A stretch of 64,000 bases of DNA from an uncultured Flavobacterium sp. (GCF_943913405.1 NZ_CALTYA010000005.1:54866-118865); one strand, 5' to 3'; shown: positions 9,524-18,320, counted from the stretch's first letter. Notes: generated by a model not told the origin, from the letters alone. Made by a program: numbers and translations.

Positions 9524-11284
9524 CTACTTTTTATTGATAATTTTAATTGCTTCCTCTAAAAGATAATCGCCTTCTAAAACATTTTTTGGCGTAAGGGGCA
9601 TTTTTTTATCAATTCTTACTCCAGTTCGCTGCGCTTCTTTTCCATTTGGATAAAAGATTGCATTTCCTGTAAAATTAAATTGATAACCGCCCGGAAGATG
9701 CAACATTTTTTCATCTCCATCTGCTCCGGCTGACTGTTCGCCGATAGTTATACTGTTTTTAAAAACGTGTTGCAAGTTCATCGTATTCCATTCGCTCATG
9801 CTTAGGGTTTCTGGATTTATTATAATTACAACTTTTCCTTGATACTTTTTATTTTCTGTTTTCAATGCAGGATTATAATAGTTTTCAGGCCTTTCAATTC
9901 TTATGTAAGTACCGATTTCATTTTTGTTTATTTCATAATAATCAGCATAGCGATTTGGAATTTTACCAAATTTTTTTAAAGTAAATGTATGCACAAAACC
10001 GCCCCAATCTGGATAACCGCGCATGTCAAAAACGATTCCCTTTTTACTTGATGCCAAGTTTAAGATGCTGTCTAGCCTTTGGTTAAGAGAAGCATCCTCA
10101 CCATTACCTATAAGCCTACGCATCTCATCTATCTTAAAGTAAGCAATATCGTCATTGATCAAATCTAGTTTGAAATCAGACCTTTCCTTTGTAAAACTAG
10201 CATTGACATAATCAGAAACAAGTGCAATCTTCTCTGGAAATTTTGCAGATACAAAAGCGATATTTTTAAGAGAGCTTATTTTATTTCGATTGCATTCTAA
10301 TTGAAAATTCCCATCTTCTGATTGAAACGTCAAATTTGAATAATAATCAGAAAGTTTGAATCTTAAAGTTGTTCGGTTTGAAACAGCCAGCATTCCAGAA
10401 AGTCGATTGACTAGATTTTTCACACTTTCACCATTTACTTTCGTGATAATGTCGCCACTTTTAATATCTGCCTTTGCGCAGTCTTCTGGAACAATCAAGT
10501 CGGTGACAACAATTCTATCATCAAAAACAGAATAAGCAAAAGGTGGAAAAGTATAGTTTTTAAAGATTTCTCTTTTGTATTTTAGTTCATTTATAAATTT
10601 ATACGAATGCGTATCATCAAAAGTTGAAATTACTTTCAAAAGCATTTTTTCATATTCTAATCTCGAACTGCAATTGGCAAATAAGGAAATATTGTGTTTT
10701 ATGACGGCATCAAAATCTTCATCCATCAAATATTTATGCGGAAATAAATAATCTACAGCACCCTGAAGTTTTGCCAAAGTCAGCATTCGAAAAGCATAGG
10801 AAAGATTTGCAGATTTATCGACTTTATATTCGCCTTCATTTGGAATATCTGCGAAATAGTGGACATTCGGAATATAATGATGAATGCTGTCGCGGTAACG
10901 ATTCTCAAAAATTCCTGCCAATTCTGATTTGATTGAACTGCTGAATATTTTGCCTGATTTAAACCATTTCTGGTCTTTATTAGTTGTCAGCAATTTACCT
11001 GAAACTGGTTTTTCTTTTGAAATTACGGCAGTTTTCGGCAATTCTTTCAAGTAGTTTTTTATAAATAAATCAAATTCTTCATTGCTTTCTATTTTATCTA
11101 AAATTGGCAGATTGGTAAAGAAAAGCGTGTCAGCATATACAGTTCCCGTGGCCAAAGCCGGATGGTAATATTTGGTAAAATTCCAGACTTTATAAAAATA
11201 AAAGTGCTTGTCGACTGTACTTATTTTTTGCGAGAACGACAATGTGGTCAATAATAATGAGAGAATCAAGACTGTTTTTTTCAT
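9524..11284 (-). CDS. Secreted S41-family peptidase with PDZ domain
   Basis: A 586-residue exported protein with a signal peptide (MKKTVLILSLLLTTLSFS, cleavage near residue 19). A PDZ-like domain lies around 250-300 (FAYSVFDDRIVVTDL, SGDIITKVNGESVKNL). The S41 tail-specific protease domain follows: KKGIVFDMRGYP near 415, the nucleophile region ETLSMSEWNTM near 497, and the IGEQSAGADGDEKM segment after it. The usual S41 core around the Ser is SAAE-like; here it is SMSE, so Ser/Glu are kept. The role is probably periplasmic proteolysis. No partner gene is linked. Confidence 0.85.
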   Translation of the reverse strand: MKKTVLILSLLLTTLSFSQKISTVDKHFYFYKVWNFTKYYHPALATGTVYADTLFFTNLPILDKIESNEEFDLFIKNYLKELPKTAVISKEKPVSGKLLTTNKDQKWFKSGKIFSSSIKSELAGIFENRYRDSIHHYIPNVHYFADIPNEGEYKVDKSANLSYAFRMLTLAKLQGAVDYLFPHKYLMDEDFDAVIKHNISLFANCSSRLEYEKMLLKVISTFDDTHSYKFINELKYKREIFKNYTFPPFAYSVFDDRIVVTDLIVPEDCAKADIKSGDIITKVNGESVKNLVNRLSGMLAVSNRTTLRFKLSDYYSNLTFQSEDGNFQLECNRNKISSLKNIAFVSAKFPEKIALVSDYVNASFTKERSDFKLDLINDDIAYFKIDEMRRLIGNGEDASLNQRLDSILNLASSKKGIVFDMRGYPDWGGFVHTFTLKKFGKIPNRYADYYEINKNEIGTYIRIERPENYYNPALKTENKKYQGKVVIIINPETLSMSEWNTMNLQHVFKNSITIGEQSAGADGDEKMLHLPGGYQFNFTGNAIFYPNGKEAQRTGVRIDKKMPLTPKNVLEGDYLLEEAIKIINKK

Positions 11285-11376
11285 AAATCAGTAGGTTATT
11301 TTGAGGAAAATATATTTTTACTAAAATAGTATTTTTAAAGTATTCAAAATAACGGCTTGGTGAAAAATACAGTCAT

Positions 11377-11409
11377 AAAAAAAGACCTTTCTTTCAAAAG
11401 GCCTTTTTT
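11377..11409 (-). terminator. Terminator of the osmC-like gene
   Basis: A-tract, GACCTTT, short loop, AAAGGCC, T-tract. One pair is A-C on the plus strand but G-U in minus-strand RNA, so it favours the minus-strand osmC-like transcript. Confidence 0.8.
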
Positions 11410-11427
11410 ACCAAAGATATAATGTGA

Positions 11428-11847
11428 TTAAGCTACCAAATTCGCTACTAAAGTAATTTCAGCATTGATCGCTTTTGAAATCGGACAGATGGCTTTTGCT
11501 TTTAAAGCAGTTGCTTGAAAGTCTTCTTCTGAAATACCAGGAACTTGGCCTGTCAATTCTAAAACGATTGCTGTAATTGTTCCGTCTTCGAAAGTTACTT
11601 TTGCAACTGTATCTAGATTTGTCGGCACGAATCCTGCTTCTGAAAGCAGAAAGCTCAATTGCATTGTGAAACATCCTGCGTGTGCCGCGCCTAATAATTC
11701 TTCTGGATTTGTTCCTACGCCTTCTTCAAATCTTGTTTTGAAAGACAATTGTGCTTTGTCTAAGGTTGTGCTTTGTGTAGAGATCAATCCTTTTCCTTCC
11801 ATTCCTGTACCTTTCCAGTTTGCGTTTGCTCTTCTTGTAAATTTCAT
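11428..11847 (-). CDS. osmC: OsmC-family peroxiredoxin
   Basis: A 139-residue OsmC/Ohr-family thiol peroxidase that reduces organic hydroperoxides in the cytoplasm. The two catalytic cysteines are Cys59 (AAHAGCF) and Cys121 (ICPISKAI), with the conserved Arg40 and Glu49/50 (NPEELLGAAH) upstream. The N-terminus (ANWKGTGMEGKGLISTQS) is of the OsmC type rather than Ohr type. It lies close to an OxyR gene, consistent with peroxide defence, though direct control by OxyR is inferred only. Confidence 0.9.
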   Translation of the reverse strand: MKFTRRANANWKGTGMEGKGLISTQSTTLDKAQLSFKTRFEEGVGTNPEELLGAAHAGCFTMQLSFLLSEAGFVPTNLDTVAKVTFEDGTITAIVLELTGQVPGISEEDFQATALKAKAICPISKAINAEITLVANLVA

Positions 11848-11918
11848 GATAATTTGATTTAAATGTTATTTGATTGTTTTTTATTATTTCAGTTGTTATT
11901 GTTTTTGCTTATCAAAAA

Positions 11919-12947
11919 TTATTTTTTATACACTTCTTTCAAAGCTTCCACAGCTTGTTTGATTGCCGCTCTCGGTGCTGGAGTTTCAGTGATTGGGTTC
12001 AGCATTACGAAGTCATGGATCGTTCCCAAATATCTTGTTGCTGTAACTTTTACGCCTGCTGCATTTAATTTTTTAGCATAAGCTTCTCCTTCATCTCTCA
12101 AAACGTCATTTTCTGCAGTAATTACCAAAGCTTCTGGCAATCCTTTTAATTCGTCGATGCTTGCTCTTAGCGGAGAAACCGTGATAAAATTGCGTGATGC
12201 TTTTTCAGGAGCATATAAATTCCAGAACCAGATCATCGCATTCATAGTCAAAAAATGTCCGTTTGCAAACTGCTGGTAAGATGCTGTGCTTGTTTCAGAA
12301 TCAGTCACAGGATAAAATAACAGCTGGAAATCAATCTGCGGTCCTTTTCTTTCTTTTGCCATCAATGTTACTGCAATTGCCATGTTTCCGCCTACGCTGT
12401 CCCCAGCAACGGCTAATTTATTTGTATTTAGTCCTAAAGAAGCTCCGTTTTCTTTAATCCACTTTGTGGCTGCGTAGGCTTCTTCATTCGCTACTGGAAA
12501 TTGAGCTTCAGGTGCTGGAGAATAGTTTACAAAAACTACTGCTACATTGGCGCCTACTGCCAATTCTTTGATTAATCGGTCGTGAGTAAATTCATTTCCT
12601 AAAACCCATCCGCCTCCGTGAAAATACATCAAGACTGGTAATTTTTCTTTGCTCCCTTGGGGTTTTACTATCGTAATTGAAACTGTCTTTCCATCTTGTT
12701 TGATTGTTTTGTTTTCAACAGAAGCTGGTAGTTTTTTATAATCGCCAGTCTGTGCATTGATCAAGACGTTTCTGGCATCTGCAATTGACAATTCATATAA
12801 TTGGGGTCCGTTGCCGCCGTGAACTGCTTTTAAAAATTCTCTGGTGTTTTTTTCCACTCCATAGTTTCCAGAAAGTGCTGGATCAATTTGTGCTTGTGCT
12901 AGTGTTACGCTTACCAAGGCAACTGCTGCTAAAATAACTTTTTTCAT
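11919..12947 (-). CDS. Secreted alpha/beta hydrolase of the hormone-sensitive lipase group
   Basis: A 342-residue protein with a signal peptide (residues 1-19, ending AQAQ). The HSL-family oxyanion motif HGGGW is at 110-114, the nucleophile Ser184 lies in GDSVGGN, and the acid and base are likely Asp in AENDVLRDEGE and His in LGTIHDF. It should hydrolyse short- or medium-chain esters in the periplasm. It diverges from oxyR with 165 bp between them, and its promoter overlaps an inverted repeat, so regulation by OxyR or another dimeric regulator is possible. Confidence 0.88.
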   Translation of the reverse strand: MKKVILAAVALVSVTLAQAQIDPALSGNYGVEKNTREFLKAVHGGNGPQLYELSIADARNVLINAQTGDYKKLPASVENKTIKQDGKTVSITIVKPQGSKEKLPVLMYFHGGGWVLGNEFTHDRLIKELAVGANVAVVFVNYSPAPEAQFPVANEEAYAATKWIKENGASLGLNTNKLAVAGDSVGGNMAIAVTLMAKERKGPQIDFQLLFYPVTDSETSTASYQQFANGHFLTMNAMIWFWNLYAPEKASRNFITVSPLRASIDELKGLPEALVITAENDVLRDEGEAYAKKLNAAGVKVTATRYLGTIHDFVMLNPITETPAPRAAIKQAVEALKEVYKK

Positions 12948-13041
12948 AATTTAAATGTTTTAATTTATTCGTATTGAATTGTTTGTGATTGAAATTGATT
13001 CTTAAAATTGCTGTTGTTTTATTTGTTTCATTTTGATAGGA

Positions 13042-13072
13042 CAAATTTATGGCGACAATATCCATAAATCAA
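13042..13072 (-). promoter_or_regulatory. Bacteroidota-type promoter of the alpha/beta hydrolase gene
   Basis: On the minus strand a TTG at 13070-13072 (TTTG if extended) is followed after 20 bases by TAAATTTG at 13042-13049, matching the -33 TTG and -7 TAnnTTTG consensus known for this phylum. The transcript would have a leader of roughly 85-90 nt. Confidence 0.6.
13045..13069. promoter_or_regulatory. Perfect 8-bp inverted repeat, candidate operator
   Basis: ATTTATGG and CCATAAAT, separated by nine bases, lie between the -33 and -7 elements of the hydrolase promoter and 44 bp before oxyR. The position suits a repressor or LysR-type site; which protein binds is unknown. Confidence 0.45.
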
Positions 13073-13112
13073 ATTAATAATTCTTTACCTTTATAACTTT
13101 AAATTATATCAA

Positions 13113-14078
13113 ATGACTATTCAGCAATTGAAATATATAGTAGCGCTAGACGAAGAACGCCATTTTGCAAGAGCCGCCGAACTGTGCATGGTCAGCCAGC
13201 CGGGACTTACGATACAGTTAAAAAACGTAGAAGAAGAGATTGGAATTAAGATTTTTGACCGCACAAAAGTGCCTTTAACGCCCACAGCCCTCGGCATCGA
13301 GATCATCCGCAGGGCAAAAAAGATCTTAAAAGAAGTCGATGAGATTCGAGATTTTATTATTACAGAGAAAAACGTGCTTGAGGGCGAAGTCAAGCTAGGC
13401 GTAATTGCCACACTTTCGCCCTACCTGATTCCGCTGTTTATCCAATCGATGAAAGGCGCAGCGCCAAAGATGCATTTTATTATCAAGGAAGCTTCTACCG
13501 TGCAATTAATGCAGGATTTAGAAACCGGAGCAATAGACATCGCTTTAATGGCAACGCCAACCGGAAATTCAAATCTAAGGGAATATCCAGTTTTTAAAGA
13601 ACCTTTTGTGGCTTACTTAAACGAAAATCATCCGATGGCGCATGCTGATTTTTATGAAATGCAACCCAGCGACAAGCCGGAATTGCTCTTGCTCCAAAAT
13701 GAATATTGCTATAATGCCCAGCTTTTAGAAATTTGCGACATCAAGGGAAATCCCAAGTTGATGCAACAGTTTTCTTATGACATCAGTTCGATTGAAACCT
13801 TGAAAAATTTGGTAAGGGCACAGCTTGGCTTTGCCATAATTCCTGAACTTTCTATCTTAAATGAAAGAGACAGCACTTATTTCAAGCCGTTTAAAGAACC
13901 AAAACCGGTGCGTGAAATCAGCCTTGTGGTGTCAGATACTTTTTCAAGGAAACTGCTCTTGGAGAAAATGAGCGAGGCGATCTGGAACAGCCTTCCTGAG
14001 TCAATGCGCAAAGAAATCAAGTATAAAAAGATTCAGTGGAATGACTCGCCTTATTTTATCAAGGCGCTTAAAGGATAA
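13113..14078 (+). CDS. oxyR: Peroxide-sensing LysR-type regulator OxyR
   Basis: A 321-residue LysR-family regulator. The winged HTH occupies about 1-65 (MTIQQLKYIVALDEERHFARA, SQPGLTIQLKNVEEEIG), followed by a substrate-binding-like domain. Two cysteines at 199 and 208 (EYCYNAQLLEIC) have exactly the positions and nine-residue spacing of the E. coli OxyR redox pair, which form a disulfide on oxidation. This supports a true OxyR over a generic LysR protein. It diverges from the hydrolase gene, and osmC is the next gene beyond that. It probably activates peroxide-defence genes in the cell. Confidence 0.92.
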   Translation: MTIQQLKYIVALDEERHFARAAELCMVSQPGLTIQLKNVEEEIGIKIFDRTKVPLTPTALGIEIIRRAKKILKEVDEIRDFIITEKNVLEGEVKLGVIATLSPYLIPLFIQSMKGAAPKMHFIIKEASTVQLMQDLETGAIDIALMATPTGNSNLREYPVFKEPFVAYLNENHPMAHADFYEMQPSDKPELLLLQNEYCYNAQLLEICDIKGNPKLMQQFSYDISSIETLKNLVRAQLGFAIIPELSILNERDSTYFKPFKEPKPVREISLVVSDTFSRKLLLEKMSEAIWNSLPESMRKEIKYKKIQWNDSPYFIKALKG

Positions 14079-14109
14079 AAAAATACAGCTCAAGTAGCTG
14101 TATTTTTTA
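14077..14109. terminator. Bidirectional terminator after oxyR
   Basis: AAATACAGCT and AGCTGTATTT around a five-base loop, with A- and T-runs on the two sides, starting at the oxyR stop codon and lying between converging genes. Confidence 0.85.
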
Positions 14110-14122
14110 TTTATGTTTAAAA

Positions 14123-14629
14123 TTAGTTCCTTTTAAACTTTCCTTTGATCTCACCGCTGAATTCAATCACTGCATTTGTCGCCATATTGACTGCATAAGC
14201 CTCACCAAATTCCAAACGGTAATTCGAATCATCAAGTGCAGTTATTTTTAAATTACTTCCGTGTACGTAGTAAGTACCACCTTCATAAGTCAAAGTAGCT
14301 TCCACCAAACGCTCATAAACATAACCAATTCCAAAGCTATAAGTACCTGCAATATTTCCTTCAACTGTTCGCGAAGGAACATTAATTTGTACGGTTAAAC
14401 TGCTTTTTAAATTGCCATAAGCATACTTATTCATCTCAAAAAAAACAGTAGTATAAGGATTAGAATTATTCGTTTCATGAAAATAATAACCTTCAGTAGG
14501 CTGAAACGGATCGCCATTAAATCGAAGCGATGACGAGAAAGCATCAGAATTACCCGAAGAATCATTGTCATCAGTACAACCTGTCAATAACAAAAGTGGG
14601 AGAAATAAAAGAATAAAGATATTTTTCAT
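14123..14629 (-). CDS. Lipoprotein of unknown function
   Basis: A 168-residue protein. I place the start at the ATG at 14629, which gives MKNIFILLFLPLLLLTGC, a clean lipoprotein signal with lipobox LLTGC; an upstream ATG would add 14 hydrophilic residues in front of it. The mature part begins with an Asp/Ser/Asn-rich linker (TDDNDSSGNSD), common in surface lipoproteins of this phylum, followed by a beta-rich region. I do not recognise the domain. It converges on oxyR. Confidence 0.75.
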   Translation of the reverse strand: MKNIFILLFLPLLLLTGCTDDNDSSGNSDAFSSSLRFNGDPFQPTEGYYFHETNNSNPYTTVFFEMNKYAYGNLKSSLTVQINVPSRTVEGNIAGTYSFGIGYVYERLVEATLTYEGGTYYVHGSNLKITALDDSNYRLEFGEAYAVNMATNAVIEFSGEIKGKFKRN

Positions 14630-14738
14630 AGTATGTTTTTTGTTTGGGATAAACATACAATTATTAGTCAATACTTTAAAATAAATATTACTTTTCCTAT
14701 AAAAAACAAATAGCGTTAGCTTTTATTATTTGGCATTT

Positions 14739-15059
14739 TTATAAAATCTCTAAATCTGTTATCTGCTCTTTTTCCAGTCCAAAATAATATTTCAAAACTA
14801 TCGGACTGCCATCAAAATTGCCAGACGCTTCCATAGAAACTATGATTTTGCTTTCTTCATGCTCAACTTTTACAGGCTTAATCTGCGGGGCATATTTTTC
14901 ATTTGCAGCTTCAATCCATTTTTTAACGGCATCTTTTCCTTCATAAGTATGCCCTTCATCTTTTACGACTGCCGTTTCTGAAAACAATTCTGAAAAAGCG
15001 GTGCTGTCGCTATTGTTTTGTGCCTCAATTAAATCGGATACTACTTTTGGTATATTCAT
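14739..15059 (-). CDS. SnoaL/NTF2-like protein
   Basis: A 106-residue protein with the layout of the NTF2-like cone fold: an N-terminal helix (VVSDLIEAQNNSDSTAFSELF), the ETAVVKDEGHTYEGKDAVKKWIEAA segment (15 to 40% in) and three to four strands after it. Members are small enzymes, ligand binders or subunits. It follows a frameshifted SDR by 19 bases on the same strand, so the two are probably one transcript. The function is unknown. Confidence 0.75.
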   Translation of the reverse strand: MNIPKVVSDLIEAQNNSDSTAFSELFSETAVVKDEGHTYEGKDAVKKWIEAANEKYAPQIKPVKVEHEESKIIVSMEASGNFDGSPIVLKYYFGLEKEQITDLEIL

Positions 15060-15078
15060 ATTTTCTATATTTTTAAAA

Positions 15079-15868
15079 TTAGACTGTCGGAATTGTGCCT
15101 CCGTCGATTACATATTCAGTACCTGTCAGGTAATTTGCCCTTGGCGAAACTAGAAATCCTACTAATTCTGCCACTTCCTCAGGAAACGCAGGTCTTCCCA
15201 TCGGTATTCCTCCCAGGGCATCCATCACGCTTTGAATCGCTTCTTCGATTGTGGTTCCTGAACTTTGCGCCAAGCGTTCCATCATTCTTGTGGAAGCTTC
15301 GGTTTTTATCCAGCCTGGTGAAACGGTCAAAACTCTTACGCCTTTCGGTGAAACTTCTTTTGACAATCCCTTGCTGTAATTGATTAATCCCGCCTTTGCG
15401 GAAGCGTAGGCAAGCGTAGATTCGTGCAAAGGCAACTTCCCTTGGATAGAGGCAATATGGATGATTACGCCTTTTCCTTTTTTAAGCATTCCTGGCAATA
15501 ATCCCTTATCCAGGCGAATCGGCGCCAAGAGATTTGACTGCAAAGCTGAATTCCAATCTTCATCGGTCAGCGCTTCAAAACCGCCACCCGGAGCATCAGA
15601 ACCTCCTAGATTGTTGACCAGAATATCAATGCTTTCATATTTTTTCTGCTATGGTTGCAATTACTTTTGAAGTTCCGTCAGGCTTGCTCAAATCGGCGCT
15701 TATAAAATCAAAATCGTTTGCAACTTCTGGCTTGTTTCTTGCCGTGACAATGACTTTGGCACCCGATTTTGAAAGCCTTTCAGCAATTGCTTTTCCTGCT
15801 CCTTTTGTGCCGCCGGTTACCAATGCAATTTTTCCTGACAGCTCATTATTGAAATTAAAATCTTCCAT
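15079..15868 (-). pseudogene. Short-chain dehydrogenase/reductase interrupted by a one-base frameshift
   Basis: The first 77 codons (from ATG at 15868) give the SDR cofactor region with TGGTKGAG, then the frame ends after IAEKI. Shifting by one base at the run of six T at 15640-15645 (A on the coding strand) restores AEKYESIDILVNNLGGS and an intact C-terminal half with the YASAK catalytic motif and TGTEYVIDGG. Repaired, it would be about 262 residues, the normal SDR length. All other parts look intact, so this is a very recent mutation or a homopolymer sequencing error. The next gene upstream, divergent, is an HxlR regulator. Confidence 0.85.
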
Positions 15869-15959
15869 CCTTTATTATTTTTAACAAAGTTCGGACAAAG
15901 CAAAAAAATACACAATTACGGAAAAACGAATTGCATACGGATAAATTTCTCGCTATGGC

Positions 15960-15986
15960 TTGGTAACGAACAATGAATTATATTTG
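15960..15986 (+). promoter_or_regulatory. Promoter of the HxlR regulator
   Basis: TTG at 15960-15962, 16 bases, then TATATTTG at 15979-15986. Transcription would start about seven bases later, essentially at the ATG at 15991, so the upstream ATG at 15973 lies inside the promoter and is unlikely to be used. Confidence 0.5.
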
Positions 15987-15990
15987 TGCT

Positions 15991-16356
15991 ATGTATCAAA
16001 GAAAAATTCCTATTACGCTTGAATGCGGTCTCGACCTGATTGGTGAAGTGCTCTATGGAAAGTGGAAAATGCGCCTGCTTTATTTTATAAACGAAGGCCA
16101 CCAGCGACCAAGCGAACTCCAGCGCAAAATACCTTCAGCTTCACGCCGTGTTCTAGAAATGCAGCTCAAAGAAATGGAACAGCACGAATTGGTGACCAAA
16201 AAGATTTTTGAGCAGATGCCACCAAAAGTAGAATACAGCCTGACTGTTTTTGGAAAAACCTTGATTCCGTTGATCGAACAGCTTGGACTTTGGGCAGATG
16301 AACATCAAGATCGATTGCGAGACGTTATCTTAAAAAGACTCGAAGAAAAAGAGTAA
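15991..16356 (+). CDS. HxlR-family transcriptional regulator
   Basis: A winged-helix regulator of 121 residues from MYQRKIPI. Family marks are the N-terminal Cys (LECGLDLIGEVLYGKWK), the DNA-binding helix region (RPSELQRKIPSASRRVLEMQLKEME) and the wing (KKIFEQMPPKVEYSLT). The alternative ATG at 15973 adds six residues but falls in the promoter. HxlR proteins often sense electrophiles or redox stress through that Cys and control a neighbouring oxidoreductase; here the divergent neighbour is the frameshifted SDR. Confidence 0.88.
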   Translation: MYQRKIPITLECGLDLIGEVLYGKWKMRLLYFINEGHQRPSELQRKIPSASRRVLEMQLKEMEQHELVTKKIFEQMPPKVEYSLTVFGKTLIPLIEQLGLWADEHQDRLRDVILKRLEEKE

Positions 16357-16702
16357 GCTTTTTCAAAAAATCAATAAATAGTTCTTCAAAATATCCTACA
16401 AAAAAAGAGGTACATCGCTGTACCTCTTTTTACCCATTCATAATTATACTTACTTCAATAACTATAAAACTTATAAGCCCCCCAGCCTGTAAATTTCTTA
16501 CAATATTACAGCAATTAGCGAAAGGACTTCTTACACAATTCCAAGATATGTTTACATCATATCAAACTAGTACTATAAACCAGTTAGTTACAAATACAAA
16601 ACAGGTCATTTTTTGATAAAAAACATCTATTTTTTCATGATTTTATAAAAATACAAATAACAAGTACTTGCTATTTTTAAAACAGGCAACGTTTAATTAG
16701 CA
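16357..16702. other. Gene-free stretch
   Basis: AT-rich sequence between the HxlR gene and the decayed HxlR copy. Apart from the terminator at its left part I see no gene, repeat or structured RNA. Confidence 0.6.
16400..16431 (+). terminator. Terminator of the HxlR regulator
   Basis: AAAAGAGGTACA and TGTACCTCTTTT around a TCGC loop, with a following T-run, 45 bases after the stop codon. Confidence 0.85.
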
Positions 16703-17016
16703 TCAAAATCTTATTTCATTGATTTTTTGTGCTTGGCATCCCCAATTGCTCAATTGCCACCAGATCGGAATTAGGTCTTTTGCGATTTGTGTCAACTCAT
16801 AATCTACTCTTGGCAGTACTTCGGCATAGACGGTGCGCTTGACCAAGCCGTCTTTTTCAAGTTCTCTTAACTGCAGCGTGAGCATTCTTTCTGTAATGCC
16901 TTCGATGATTTTATTTATTTCTCCAAACCTTAGCTTATCGCTTTCGAGCTTGCACAAGATGAGCATTTCCAGCGTCGGTCCATTTTGCAGACCGCATAAG
17001 TCAAATCATATTCCAT
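16703..17016 (-). pseudogene. Second HxlR-family regulator, frameshifted remnant
   Basis: An 87-residue open frame contains the HxlR helix-wing core (RFGEINKIIEGITERMLTLQL, DGLVKRTVYAEVLPRVDYELT). The family N-terminus is present upstream in another frame: from ATG at 17016 it reads MEYDLTYAVCKMDRRWK and should continue as MLILCKL, which needs one extra base at the T-run 16966-16968. The gene is therefore split by a single-base deletion. It abuts an MFS fragment at its 5' end with no room for a normal promoter, suggesting a deletion joined the two. Confidence 0.75.
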
Positions 17017-17511
17017 TATATATTTGATTTGGCTGGTATTTATTTTGTACTTCTTTCAATGCCGGTTGCCGAAAAACAATCATTTGAGAGCCAGTTGCAG
17101 ATATTAAAAAAGCAGAGATTCATCGTCAGCACGGCTATGAATTTCTTTATGATTACGGCCTGGTTTTCTACGTATAGTTATTTTGCCGATTACCTCAACA
17201 AGACAAAAACATGGACGGAACATGGTCAGCTACTTGCTTTTCTTATTCGGAATTATCGGTGCCATTGCCAACTGGATTTCTGGCAAAATGCTGATTCCTG
17301 TATTGCTATCTTTTTCAGAAGGGAATACAATTGCAACCATCGTCGTTATTGGCATTTGGGTGTATCGTTAGGAACAACAATCGGAGGAATTGTCATTGCC
17401 ACAAAAGGTGTCGCACAAATCCCTTGGATTTGATTTATCTTTGGAATACTCGCCTTCATGATAATCGGGCTCAGAGCGATTTTAGAACACAAGAAAATTG
17501 GTATTGCATAA
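17017..17511 (+). pseudogene. Decayed MFS transporter, C-terminal part
   Basis: Three pieces in two frames together read like the second half of a major facilitator drug/sugar exporter: LLSMPVAEKQSFESQLQ with FFMITAWFSTYSYFADYL, then VSYLLFLFGIIGAIANWISG, then LGTTIGGIVIATKGVAQIPWI, a TGA, and FIFGILAFMIIGLRAIL. That is a frameshift near 17223, another near 17360, and an in-frame stop near 17433. The N-terminal half is missing. Several independent lesions mean real decay rather than a sequencing slip. Confidence 0.75.
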
Positions 17512-18002
17512 AAATTCAATGTTAATAATCGAGTCGTAAAAGATTTTATAAATTTAAAATGTCCTGCTATTTGATGCTATTAGCAAACAAGCAGATTAAG
17601 ATAAAACTGACATTATTAATTATAAAAGCAATGAGTTAAAAGGCATGCTTTGTTAATAAAGATATAATAGATTATTAGCGTTTAGAACATAATTAAAAAA
17701 AAATTTGTAGTATATTTGCCATGATCTTGTAAGGTGAAGATGCTTTATAATTTCAAAATTACCACTCAAATTGATAGAATATCCCCTATATTTTTCTCAT
17801 TTGACTATAATTTTCTACCTAAAATAATAAAATTTTAGCAGAACCTACGCTGCATCTTGCCTGATGACGGCAAATAAACTGGTTGAAAGACTTGGTAATG
17901 AAATTATTTTGAGCATTCGCTAATAGCACAATTTTGCAATTTTAAATAAAAACGAAAAAGTTTATACATAATTCAATAGCCTACAATTAAAATTTACCTT
18001 TT
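17512..18002. other. Gene-free AT-rich stretch with one promoter-like element
   Basis: No convincing gene. A TATATTTG element (17711-17718) could be a -7 site without a good -33 partner. At about 17836-17922 a short open frame (ending LVERLGNEIILSIR) has more balanced base composition than its surroundings and may be a gene remnant. Nothing else stands out. Confidence 0.4.
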
Positions 18003-18239
18003 ATGAAAATGATTACGTCAAACCTTTTAAGAAATGTACTTTCAATCTGCCTTTTCTTAGCTTCAATGGGTGCTGTTGCTTCTACTGCAAAACGCCAATC
18101 GCCTCTAAGACAAGATGGTCCTGAACCACCTCCAGGAACTCCAATTGACAGCCATATTATTATTTTATTAATTATGGGCCTTGTTATCGCTGGGATATAT
18201 TTTTACAATCAAACAAAAAATGGCAAGCTAAAAGCCTAA
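18003..18239 (+). CDS. Small membrane protein with PID-CTERM-like sorting tail
   Basis: A 78-residue protein. Residues 1-27 form a signal peptide (LLRNVLSICLFLASMGAVAS), followed by a short polar linker with GPEPPPGTPID, one membrane helix (about 51-68, IIILLIMGLVIAGIYFY) and a basic tail (NQTKNGKLKA). The PPG-PID-helix-basic-tail order resembles the short PID-CTERM proteins I recall from Flavobacteriia, where it is thought to be a sorting signal; the usual GG after PID is SH here. It precedes a T9SS cargo gene with a hairpin between them. The function is unknown. Confidence 0.7.
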   Translation: MKMITSNLLRNVLSICLFLASMGAVASTAKRQSPLRQDGPEPPPGTPIDSHIIILLIMGLVIAGIYFYNQTKNGKLKA

Positions 18240-18250
18240 GCAATATAAAA

Positions 18251-18277
18251 AACGGCATGTTTTAATTCATGCCGTTT
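18251..18277 (+). terminator. Hairpin between the small membrane protein and the T9SS cargo gene
   Basis: AACGGCATG and CATGCCGTT form a stable stem with an eight-base A/T loop. The downstream T-tract is weak (TTTCTATTT), so it may terminate only partly or act as an RNA-stabilising structure. Confidence 0.65.
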
Positions 18278-18320
18278 CTATTTCCACCATTAGTTATACC
18301 CCAACTTAAAAATAACAAAC

